Shown: positions 1 through 9,372 of the stretch, one piece after another
Layout: each line of letters begins with the position of its first letter
Numbering within the stretch: the first letter of the stretch is position 1
DNA from: Aralia elata
Lineage: Eukaryota > Streptophyta > Magnoliopsida > Apiales > Araliaceae
Assembly: GCA_034770075.1 (NCBI GenBank)
Contig: JAVJAP010000035.1
Coordinates: 219,575 to 283,574, forward strand
Direction of reading: 5' to 3'
DNA length: 64,000 nt
Made by a program: the position numbers and the translations under genes
Notes under the pieces: generated by a model
The model's database searches: none
Seen by the model: the letters and a program-made list of their open reading frames with translations, nothing else
What the model was told of the DNA's origin: nothing

Positions 1-87
1 CTCTCTTCTCATCTTCTTTCATTTACTTAATTAATTGTTATTTTAATATTTTATTTTAAATTGTAATAATTTTTTGGAGTATATATA
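1..87. other. Left flank, broken copy of a duplicated noncoding segment
   Basis: AT-rich DNA with no gene. It closely matches 13215-13297, and the DNA just right of the Tekay-like element (12665-12862) matches 13293-13515. The element therefore landed inside the first of two direct copies of a short noncoding segment. The last five bases (83-87, ATATA) are the left target-site duplication. Confidence 0.75.
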
Positions 88-3000
88 TGTAACGACCGAG
101 AATTCTGAAATTTCCTTGTAATTCAAATTTTTGAATATTAATGATTATGTTATATTTTTATTAATATTATATTTGTGTTACGTGTTTAAAGGTTGTGTGA
201 CAATCTAGGTTATGTGAATGTATGAAATTTTACGTGTTATAGTTTTGTTTAAGTGAATAATTGATTTCGCTTAGCGTCGCTAAATCACTATTCACGGGGC
301 ACGTTTCCCGAGGCACTATTCACGCCATAATATTTTTGTGTCTTTTTCGATGTTAATAAATTTCATAAATACGTGTATGCGTACGAATAATTTTTCCAAG
401 TGTCGGAAATTTTATTTGAGCTGATACGTGATTTTATCCGTATCCGAAATGTATTAAATGGGTGTTCCGAATATTTGGAGAAATCCCATAATAATTATTT
501 TTACCCATCCTAATATTTATGTTATACCCATTTTAATTTTGGGTAGAGTTATTTACCAGTTTTGGTACAAAAGTGGGAGTTTTCGGATATATTTTTGGTA
601 TTTTCGGGTATCTAATTTGGCTTATTGCTCCAAGTGGGAACCACCAAACCACTTTCAACCAATCAAAATGCTAAGGAGTGAGAGAGTGGGGGGGGGGGGT
701 GCCGGCGCCACCTTGAGTTCCAAACCCATTTCCTCCCTAAATTCCTCCACTTCTCCAATAATCATTCATTCAACTCTCAATCCATTCCATTCTATTCCAA
801 GTTGCTCAGCTGATAGAGAGAGAGAGAGTGAGAGAGAGAGAGCTGCTGATAGAGAGAAGGAAGAAGGAAGAAGGAGGAAGGAAGAAGGAAGAAGAAGAAG
901 AAGTCTAGAGAGAGAGAGAGGTGGTGCACGGGTGAAGAAGAGAAGGAAGCCCAAAGCAAGCAAGAAGGACTCAAAGCAAAGCCTAGCAGTCTTCTTAACC
1001 TCTAGAAGAGATTTGTAGAGGTAAACCATCAACCAAAACTGATTTCATTTGATTTTGTGAAGATTTTCGAGTTTTGAAGGTTTTTGGAGCTTTTTAGCTC
1101 ATGGATGATCTTTGCTGCGATTCTTGTTGTTTTTGTTTGTGTTGGATGTTTGTAAATGTTGTTAAGAGGTTATATAAGACATTAATAACATCAAAGTGGA
1201 ACAAAAATGCAAGAAATCCGTACCTTGGCTTAATGGAGCAAGAACAATGGACAAAACATGGACTTTGGACTGTTGGACGATTTAGAGGACCTTGTAGCTA
1301 TGATTTCGTGTTTGTTTGATTTGTTTGTTGTTATGATGTTGTACTTCCATGGGTTATGAGTTTAACCCAGTTGGAATGGAGTAAAAAGGGATTAAAACAA
1401 AGATTTGGTGATGATTTTTGTAAAGAACACGAAGAACACGAAGAACACGAAGAACACGAAAATATAGCATGAGTTGATACTTTGGCCTAAGATTTGGCCA
1501 TGTTAATGTTAATGAATAACTCTAAATTTTTGATATGTTGTAGCCCTATGTCCTAGGAGTCCATAGAGTCCAGAATGGACCAATTTGAACTTGTATAGAA
1601 GGAGTTATGAGGTTTGGAGTGAATGAGGGTCAAAATCGCGATGCTGGGCAAACGAGCACCATAACCTGCTGCATACCAAAGTCGGGGCTTTGGTATTAAG
1701 CTTAGTTTGGACGCCGGGGCTTTGGGCGTCAGGTGGTAAAAGTCAGTTTTGACCTCCTGTAGTAAAATGACCATAACTTTCTCATACGAACTCGGATTAG
1801 GACGATTCAAGATGATCCGGAAAGCTTAGAGATAGACCTACAACATCCATTAATTAGAATTGAAATTTATTACCTGGAACAATTTTGAAATTAACCGTTT
1901 TTAGGGCTATTGCGCAAACGGTAGGTGTCGGGCATGCACGTAAGCACATGTAATGCTCCCGACAATGTAAAGTGATGTTCTAACTTTCATGATGTGGTTT
2001 TTATGATTTATAATGATACTTAGCATTAACCAATGAGTATTAGATGAATCGAATGGGCGTGTTAGGTGTACACAATTACGTGTCGCTTGGGCATTCGAAT
2101 AGGCAAGTTGGGCGTATAGACGTGCAAGCGTCATAACGCCGTAACTAGTGGGTATAACCTTGTTTAATATTTTGTTTCTTATTTGAATGGGACATTATAG
2201 AGTTGTGTAAGCGAATATTTGGTATTCCGTATGTGACTAATTGTATGTGAATATGTACCTAATTGTGTAGGATATTAAGGAGCGTGTGTTGTAATATTGT
2301 AGCAGCGCTTCAGGCAAGTTTCCTAACGCTTGTCTAACCCTTGTGTTGGGCAAGTTCCCTAACTTCATTCTTTTTATATATTGAATGCAAGCTTCCTTAC
2401 CCTAGCTCAAATTAACATTCGAGCAGGTTTCATATTTTATACAGGTGTTGTATATTGTTGCAAGTTTCATGACTCAAATGGAATTATTACTTTTGAATCA
2501 TATTAGTGGATTAATTATTGTCAATTACTCCACCTCCAAGATAATTATTGATATTCGCAGCTTATGCATTTGAATTCATTATTTGTTGTTGGATTGTGAA
2601 ACGTTTAAGTTCTTCATTCATGAACTGTTTAGGGAAATAGTCTATGCCATTCGTTTCGGCTAGACATGTACAGGTTATTATTTTAAAAGCTATCCAAACC
2701 GATTGTCGGTGCGGATTCTTGGACTGAGAGAGCAACCCTTATTAGGGGACTATAATGTGTCGGTTATTCGATGCAGTCAGAGTTAAATGTTATGCATATA
2801 CATGGTGTACGAGAGGCTGATCCCCTCGACTACAACTGACGGGGCCAGGTTTTAAAAGAGTTAGTCAAATGATCGACTCTTTGGCCAAAAGTTCAGGGTC
2901 GGTTGGACCACTCAGCAGTAAATAGTCATTATTCATTGTTTAATTTGAACCTTGATTATGTCATTTCAGCTATTTCATCAATGTTCATAAATTGTTGATC

Positions 3001-3391
3001 TATGCAGCTATTATTCTTATTCATTCATGATATATCTTCATTCTTGCTTTTAAACTTGCTGAGCAAAGTAGTTGCTCACCCTTGCTATATCATGAACCTA
3101 TTGCAGTTAAGCCGGAGAGTTCCAAAGCGGGCAAAGGCAAAGGAAAGCTTAAGGGATAGTTATATGTACTATCCGATATGTAATCGTGGAATAGTTTTGT
3201 ATTATTAATTTATTCTGCGATGTATTTATTTAAGGTTATAGACCTTGGGACCGTAGTGAACCTTTTTGTAATGAACAACATATGTTTATTTATTCCGCAT
3301 TAGTTGATTTATGTTGTTTAGAGGCGTATGGATGTATTTTATCGTGAGCACCAAATTCGAGGTATTGGTACCTGAATTTGGGGGTGTCACA
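88..3391 (+). repeat. 5' LTR of the Tekay-like element
   Basis: Direct repeat of 9373-12664, running from TGTAACGACC to GGTGTCACA, about 3.3 kb. It contains a poly-G run near 688-697, a GA-rich tract near 813-925 that differs in length from the other LTR, and four copies of a 9-bp unit (GAACACGAA) near 1424-1460. CAAT-like sequence near 658-666 and the downstream GA-rich leader-like stretch may belong to the promoter, but I cannot place a start site. Short ORFs here recur in the other LTR and look accidental. Confidence 0.95.
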
Positions 3392-3394
3392 GGT

Positions 3395-3406
3395 TGGTAT
3401 CAAAGC
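3395..3406 (+). other. Primer binding site, initiator tRNA-Met type
   Basis: TGGTATCAAAGC starts 3 bases after the 5' LTR. It matches the canonical TGGTATCAGAGC site for initiator tRNA-Met at 11 of 12 positions. This is the usual minus-strand primer of plant chromoviruses. Confidence 0.85.
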
Positions 3407-3646
3407 TTTAGGTTATAAACTTTAGGATTTGCGAAACCTAGGTTATAACCTTAGTATTAAACTCGTATTGAGTACGCTAGGGGATGGATCGAGGAGATTC
3501 ATTTGATGGTCATGTCTGGAGGTGGATTGTGGAAATCCATCGAGCCGAGTTGTGCATGATAAAATATCATTTCATTTTATCAATGAATATATTTTATTGT
3601 AGCACTGACATCTTGCTGTCTATTTGTTTCTGTTTGTGGCTGTAGG

Positions 3647-4402
3647 ATGTCTGAGACGGGAGAGTACAGTCCTGCTGGAGAGGTAGAGTTCACAGACATT
3701 CATGTGGACGCAGGGCAGTTAGTGGAGGTACAGCCGAGTGACCCAGAGATGATGGACACTAGGGCTGAGTCTGAGGCCGAGTATGGTTCTGAGGAGGACC
3801 CCGAGGAGGACCCGGTGACGGAGGATGAGGAGCCACCTGAGTATGCAGATGGCATGGGCACTACTGCTAGTGACATCATAGAAGAGCTAACAAATAAGAA
3901 CGAAGAGCTCGAGAATCGAGTATCTCACTTAGAGGAGCAGAACCAGGAGCACCAAGACCGAGAAGAGCAGTACAGGTCATTGGCATATCAGACTTTGGGG
4001 GAAAAGACTGAGTTGACCCAGAAGTTGCAGGAAAAGGACCAGAGGATTGCCGAGCTAGAGGCAGAGGTTCACGGTCAGCGTGGGGTTTCTGTTCAACTTG
4101 GTGTGATGGTTTATGACCTCTTAGAGAGGAATGTGATGCTGGTAGGACAGATAGAGCGGGTAGAAGATCAGCTGGAGACTACTTGTCTGGAGCGAGATGA
4201 GGCTATAGGGCAGTTGGCAGCCCGGACTGCAGAGATTGATTCCCTCCGTTTAGGCTTAACCACTTCCATCGGCAGACTAAGGGACAGGGTGAGGAGGTAC
4301 CCCAGGGATGAGGGGAGTAGCAGGCGCGTGATTAGGCGCCGAGTAGTCGACAGGCTGGCTCGACGGGAGCTCAGGGTTGCAATTCGCCGCAGTAGGCGGT
4401 GA
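3647..4402 (+). CDS. Extra ORF upstream of gag, acidic/coiled-coil/basic protein of unknown function
   Basis: An intact 251-codon ORF from ATG (3647) to TGA, on the element's coding strand, between the primer site and gag. Gag starts 391 bases further on in a different reading context. The protein has three parts. Residues 1-70 are strongly acidic (many Glu/Asp). Residues about 78-205 have heptad-like Leu/Ile spacing with many Glu, Gln and Lys, as in a long coiled coil. Residues about 210-251 are very rich in Arg and could bind nucleic acid. I recognise no catalytic motif and cannot name it. It is not the usual gag: there is no zinc knuckle and no gag core. Its openness next to a frameshifted pol suggests it was coding until recently. 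It could be an accessory protein of this lineage or a captured host fragment. Confidence 0.7.
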   Translation: MSETGEYSPAGEVEFTDIHVDAGQLVEVQPSDPEMMDTRAESEAEYGSEEDPEEDPVTEDEEPPEYADGMGTTASDIIEELTNKNEELENRVSHLEEQNQEHQDREEQYRSLAYQTLGEKTELTQKLQEKDQRIAELEAEVHGQRGVSVQLGVMVYDLLERNVMLVGQIERVEDQLETTCLERDEAIGQLAARTAEIDSLRLGLTTSIGRLRDRVRRYPRDEGSSRRVIRRRVVDRLARRELRVAIRRSRR

Positions 4403-4793
4403 TGTGTTATTTTAGCATTATGTTTGCAGTAGGTCCCACTTTTGTTGTATTAGGGGCTTACTTATGTTGTAAATCCCTATGCTTGTAGCGTGCATGGGAT
4501 AGTAGTTGAACCCCAATTTTGCTTCTAGTATAGGGGTGGAAGGTTATTATTCCCCACTTTTGTGTGTTAGGGGATAGTTAATGGTTGGCAGGCTATGTCA
4601 TTTAGCATTTGTAGAAGTATGCCACATGTTGAATCTGATTGTATTAAGACAGTGACATATGGTTATAAATGCAGTTGTTTTATTTAAATCAAACGTGTTT
4701 GATAGATGCTTTTACTTTTTATTGTTGACTTAAATGATTTCTGCACATGGAATAAATCTATTAGTAAACGCCGACGATTTTCTTTAGCAGATC

Positions 4794-6221
4794 ATGGCAC
4801 CAAGAGGACGACCACGTAACCAAAGGGTGGAAGAGTCGGTGAATAACGAGGGGGGTCAGGCAGACCCTATGAGGACTTTTGTGAACTTGTTAGCTGAAGC
4901 AATGCAGGGCAGACAAGCCGCTGCGGTTGATCAGCCAGGAAGTCACATGACGAACTTTAAGGACTTCAAATTGGTAGGACCGCCAGAGTTTCGCGGGACT
5001 ACAGACCCTATAGAAGCCCAGACATGGGTAGAAGAAATGGAAAAGGTGTTCGAGGTCGCAAGGGTGGCCGAAGAACAGAAGACATCGTTTGCCACTTTCA
5101 TGATGAAAGGAGAGGCAAATTACTGGTGGAAGGCGAACAAGGGTCGAGTTGGGGAAGGCACGATTGCATGGGCTCGTTTCAAGGAGCTGTTTTTCGAAAA
5201 TTACTTTCCAGCAAGCATGCAGGCAAGCATGGAGATAAAGTTCTTGGAACTAAAGCAAGGAGGCATGTCAGTTACGGAGTATGCCGCAAAATTTAACGAA
5301 TTAGCTAGGTTTGCTCCACATCAGGTGGACACCGAGGCTAGGCGAGCAAAGAGATTTGAACAAGGATTGAAACCTTGGGTGTATAGTAAGGTTGCGGTTT
5401 TGCAGATCAACACATTTTCTACGTTACTTGAGAAAGCAATCATTGCTGAGGGAGGAAATGAAGCTTTGGCAAGGCACAACCAAGATCAGAAAAAGAAGAA
5501 GAGCCATGATGGTCATAAGGAAGGTAGCAGTGGGGGAAGTAACCCAAATAAAAGGAAATGGAACGACAGTCAGATGACAGGAAGCAAATCTGGAGGGGAT
5601 GCAAAGAAGGGTAATAAATGCGAGAAATGTGGAAGGAATCACTTTGGAGAATGCATGAAAGGAAAAGGAGTTTGTTTCAACTGTGGTCAACCGAGGCACC
5701 TTTCCCCACAATGCCCAAAGGCGAAGGCAGGAAGTTGTTTTTCTTGTGGCGCTTCAGATCATCAGAAGAAGGATTGCCCAAAGAGGAAGAGTGATGCAGG
5801 TAGTGCTAACCAAGGGAACAACAGTAAGCTGACTATCGGAGGACCAACACAGCAGAACAGACCAGTAGCACGCACCTTCAACATGACAGTGCAGGATGCG
5901 ATGGAATCAAAGGATGTGGTGTCAGGTATTATTTCGATCAATAATATTAATGCATATGTATTATTTGATTCAGGAGCTACCTGTTCATTTGTGTCGGATG
6001 AATTTGCTAAACGGCTAAACTTACCTCGTGAGAAATTAGAGAATCCAATGAATGTGGAAGTAGCTAATAAAGAAGTTATTCCTGTGGAATATATTCATAG
6101 AAAATGTTGTGCTGGGATAAACGGGTATAAACTGAGCGTAGATTTGATTCCGATACGACTAGGAGAATTTGATGTAATTCTTGGGATGGATTGGTTGTCT
6201 AGTCACGGGGGCTATGATTGA
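4794..6221 (+). CDS. Gag and aspartic protease (gag-pro part of the polyprotein)
   Basis: 475 codons from ATG 4794. Residues about 55-215 form a retrotransposon gag core, which assembles the particle (motifs such as YWWKA and FFENYFP). A Lys-rich linker follows, then three Cys/His knuckles around residues 277-330: one irregular (CX2CX3HX3C) and two canonical CX2CX4HX4C, which bind RNA. The protease active site is DSGA with the aspartate at residue 392 (codon 5967-5969), followed by the ILGMDWL flap-end motif. The frame then breaks: five Gs at 6207-6211 where four would continue the conserved SHGA stretch give a TGA at 6219. RT continues one frame over, so the copy carries a +1 insertion there. 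Programmed shifting is possible but the homopolymer makes mutation more likely. Confidence 0.93.
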   Translation: MAPRGRPRNQRVEESVNNEGGQADPMRTFVNLLAEAMQGRQAAAVDQPGSHMTNFKDFKLVGPPEFRGTTDPIEAQTWVEEMEKVFEVARVAEEQKTSFATFMMKGEANYWWKANKGRVGEGTIAWARFKELFFENYFPASMQASMEIKFLELKQGGMSVTEYAAKFNELARFAPHQVDTEARRAKRFEQGLKPWVYSKVAVLQINTFSTLLEKAIIAEGGNEALARHNQDQKKKKSHDGHKEGSSGGSNPNKRKWNDSQMTGSKSGGDAKKGNKCEKCGRNHFGECMKGKGVCFNCGQPRHLSPQCPKAKAGSCFSCGASDHQKKDCPKRKSDAGSANQGNNSKLTIGGPTQQNRPVARTFNMTVQDAMESKDVVSGIISINNINAYVLFDSGATCSFVSDEFAKRLNLPREKLENPMNVEVANKEVIPVEYIHRKCCAGINGYKLSVDLIPIRLGEFDVILGMDWLSSHGGYD

Positions 6222-7306
6222 TTGTCAGAAGAAAAGTATACACCTAAAGACTCCGAATAAGTCGAAGGTCGTATTTTACGGTAGTAAATCGCCGAGACAA
6301 TCTTGTTGTCTGATGATGATGCAAGCGAAGAAATTGCTACGGAAAGGTTGTATAGGTTATTTGGCTCACGTGGTTGATACCCGAAGAGTAGAGGGTGAAC
6401 TGGGTCAGATACCTGTAGTAAGGGAATTCCCAGATGTTTTCCCAGATGAGATACCGGGGTTGCCGCCGGATAGAGAGGTGGAATTTGTGATCGACTTAGT
6501 ACCGGGAACCGCACCGATCTCAAAGGCACCGTATAGGATGGCACCGGTAGAGATGAAAGAACTGATGGTTCAACTGCAGGAGCTGCTAGATAAAGGATAT
6601 ATTCGTCCGAGTGTATCTCCGTGGGGAGCGCCAGTACTGTTCGTAAAGAAGAAAGATGGATCGCTTAGGCTTTGCATTGACTATCGGGAGTTGAATAAGG
6701 TCACGATTAAGAACAAGTATCCATTGCCCAGGATTGATGATTTGTTCGATCAATTGAAGGGAGCGAAATACTTCTCGAAGATTGACCTGAGGACGGGATA
6801 CCACCAACTGAAGGTGAGGCAGGAGGATATTCCAAAGACAGCATTCAGAACTCGATATGGACACTTTGAGTTTTTGGTGATGTCGTTTGGGCTGACGAAC
6901 GCGCCAGCAGCATTTATGGACATGATGAACAGAGTATTCAAGCAATACCTAGATAAATTTGTTGTCGTTTTCATAGATGACATTTTAGTCTACTCGAAGA
7001 CGGAGGAGGAACACGTCGAGCATTTGAGGATCGCCCTCGAAACGCTGAGGAGGGAGAAGTTGTATGCAAAGTTTTCCAAGTGTGAATTTTGGCTACAGAG
7101 AGTGCAGTTTTTGGGGCACGTAATTGACAAGGATGGTGTATCGGTGGATCCTGCCAAGGTAGAAGCAGTAATAAACTGGGAGCAGCCAAGGACGCCGACA
7201 GAAGTTCGAAGTTTCTTGGGATTAGCGGGTTACTATCGGAGGTTTATTCAGAATTTTTCAAAGATAGCGACACCGTTGACAAATTTGACAAGGAAGACTG
7301 TGAAAG
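6212..7306 (+). CDS. Reverse transcriptase section of pol (frameshifted from gag-pro)
   Basis: Continues the polyprotein after the G-run frameshift; the open frame begins upstream at 6181 and closes at 7362. It has the Ty3/gypsy RT order: the VPGTAPISKAPYRM entry region, KKDGSLRLCIDYRELN, FSKIDLRTGYHQ, and the catalytic FIDDIL (aspartates at codons 6976 and 6979), then the LGLAGYYRRFI thumb region. It copies element RNA into DNA within the particle. A second one-base insertion (extra G at about 7306) ends the frame, so the last residues of the translated ORF (from about 7307) are out of frame. No nonsense codon lies within the RT core. Confidence 0.93.
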
Positions 7307-9307
7307 TTTGCATGGACGGACAAGTGCGAAGAGTGTTTCTTGGAGTTGAAGAAGAAACTTAGTGAAGCACCTGTGTTATCACTGCCAGATAATACAGGGG
7401 GATTTGTGGTTTATAGTGATGCGTCACACAAAGGCCTTGGGTGCGTACTGATGCAGCATGGGAAGGTCATTGCATACGCGTCACGGCAGCTGAAGGATTA
7501 TGAGAAGGGATATCCGACTCATGACCTGGAACTAGCAGCAGTGGTGTTTGCTCTAAAGATTTGGAGGCACTATCTGTATGGGGAGAAGTGTGAAATATAC
7601 ACAGACCACAAAAGTTTGAAGTATATTTTCACTCAAAAGGAACTAAACATGAGGCAGAGGCGATGGTTGGAGTTGATCAAGGACTACGATTGTGAGATCC
7701 TATACCATCCCGGTAAGGCCAATGTAGTAGCCGATGCTCTAAGTAGGAAGGGCAGAGATAAGTTGATGATGTTGACAGCTCAAGAGGAACTGATCAAGGA
7801 TATGGAAAGACTGGAGTTGGAAGTCAAGTATCAGACAAATGCAGACGAGAAACTGTTTGCAGTAGAGGCGAGTCCGACTTTATTAGACAAGATAAAAGAG
7901 GCTCAAGAAAAGGATGATGATTGTGTCGCCATAAAGAAGCGAATCTCAGAAGAAGAGGAATTAAAGTACAAGTCTGATAGCACGGGATTGCTAAGATTTG
8001 AGGGGAGGATCTGGATACCGATGGTTTCGGAGTTGAGAGAAGAGATTCTGCAAGAAGCTCATTCTACAAAGTATTCGATACACCCTGGTAGTACCAAGAT
8101 GTATCAGGATTTGCGCCAACACTTCTGGTGGCCGAACATGAAGAGGGAGGTCGCAGAATGTGTTGGGCGATGTTTGACATGTCAAAGGGTAAAAGCAGAA
8201 CATCAGAAACCAGGTGGACTGCTACAACCACTGGAGATTCCGAAGTGGAAGTGGGAGCATATCACGATGGATTTTGTGACGGGGCTTCCACCAACTCAGA
8301 AAGGTTACGACGCGATTTGGGTGATCGTGGACCGTTTAACTAAATCTGCACATTTTCTACCAATCAAGATAAGATACAATCTAGAGCAGCTAGCAAAATT
8401 ATATGTGAAAGAGATTGTGTCGCGACATGGGGTGCCGGTATCTATTGTATCTGACAGAGATCCGCGCTTCACGTCGAATTTTTGGAAGAGCTTACAAGAA
8501 AGATTGGGAACTCAGTTGAGGTTGAGTACGGCATATCATCCTCAGACGGATGGGCAAAGCGAACGAACGATTCAGACGCTTGAGGACATGCTTAGGGCAT
8601 GTGTGATGGATTTTAAAGGCAGCTGGGACGATCATCTACCACTGGTGGAGTTTGCCTACAATAACAGTTATCATGCGAGCATTGGCATGCCGCCATATGA
8701 AGCATTATACGGAAGAAAGTGTCGAACACCTATGTGTTGGGACGAAGTCGGTGAACGGAGACTGTTCGGACCTGAAATGGTGCAGCAGACCGTGGATGTC
8801 GTCAAAGTGATAAGAGCTCGATTGGTAGCGGCTCAGGACCGACAGAAGAAATACGCCGATTTGCATCGACAGAAGCGAGACTTTGAAGTTGGGAGCTTTG
8901 TATTTTTGAAAGTATCTCCCTGGAAGGGGAAGATCAGATTTGGAAAGAAGGGAAAATTGAGTCCCAGGTTCGTAGGACCCTTTGAAGTTTTAAAGAGGGT
9001 AGGTGAAGTGGCGTACGAGGTAGGTCTACCTCCTGAACTTGAGCATATTCATAATGTGTTCCACGTTTCGGTGTTGCGGCCATATAAACCCGACTACAAG
9101 CATGTGATATCCTATGAACCAATTCAAGTTGAGAAAGACTTGTCATATGAAGAGATTTCTGTCCAGATATTAGATAGGAAAGAGCAGACGTTAAGAAATA
9201 AAGTCATCCATTCGGTCAAAGTACTTTGGAGGAACCACGCAGCTGAGGAAGCTACGTGGGAGCTAGAAGAGAAGATGAGGAAGAATTATCCGCATCTTTT
9301 TGAGTGA
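7307..9307 (+). CDS. RNase H, integrase and chromodomain section of pol
   Basis: Open to TGA 9305-9307; the open frame is readable from about 7307, after the second frameshift. RNase H comes first (VYSDASHKGLGCVL, YTDHKSLKY). Integrase follows: the H-H-C-C zinc domain (HSTKYSIHPG, CLTCQRVK near 8160-8190), then the D,D-35-E core (MDFVTGLPP, SDRDPRF, DGQSERTIQ). The C-terminus is a chromodomain-type module (VLWRNH, EEATWELEE) ending PHLFE. Chromodomains are known to direct chromovirus integration to heterochromatin. Apart from the entry frameshift this 2-kb stretch is undamaged, unlike the copia elements in this window, which agrees with the young LTRs. Confidence 0.94.
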   Translation, partial: FAWTDKCEECFLELKKKLSEAPVLSLPDNTGGFVVYSDASHKGLGCVLMQHGKVIAYASRQLKDYEKGYPTHDLELAAVVFALKIWRHYLYGEKCEIYTDHKSLKYIFTQKELNMRQRRWLELIKDYDCEILYHPGKANVVADALSRKGRDKLMMLTAQEELIKDMERLELEVKYQTNADEKLFAVEASPTLLDKIKEAQEKDDDCVAIKKRISEEEELKYKSDSTGLLRFEGRIWIPMVSELREEILQEAHSTKYSIHPGSTKMYQDLRQHFWWPNMKREVAECVGRCLTCQRVKAEHQKPGGLLQPLEIPKWKWEHITMDFVTGLPPTQKGYDAIWVIVDRLTKSAHFLPIKIRYNLEQLAKLYVKEIVSRHGVPVSIVSDRDPRFTSNFWKSLQERLGTQLRLSTAYHPQTDGQSERTIQTLEDMLRACVMDFKGSWDDHLPLVEFAYNNSYHASIGMPPYEALYGRKCRTPMCWDEVGERRLFGPEMVQQTVDVVKVIRARLVAAQDRQKKYADLHRQKRDFEVGSFVFLKVSPWKGKIRFGKKGKLSPRFVGPFEVLKRVGEVAYEVGLPPELEHIHNVFHVSVLRPYKPDYKHVISYEPIQVEKDLSYEEISVQILDRKEQTLRNKVIHSVKVLWRNHAAEEATWELEEKMRKNYPHLFE

Positions 9308-9360
9308 ACCCGTTAAGTTTTCCGTACCTAGACTGTAATTCTGGGGACAGAATTCTTATA

Positions 9361-9372
9361 AGGGGGGGAGGA
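9361..9372 (+). other. Polypurine tract of the Tekay-like element
   Basis: The purine run AGGGGGGGAGGA lies directly against the first base of the 3' LTR, where plus-strand DNA synthesis is primed. Confidence 0.9.

Noticed and set aside
1101..1319. 72-codon ORF repeated identically at 10374-10592
   Set aside because: It lies in both LTRs; identity reflects LTR youth. No domain or codon signal, so not called a gene.
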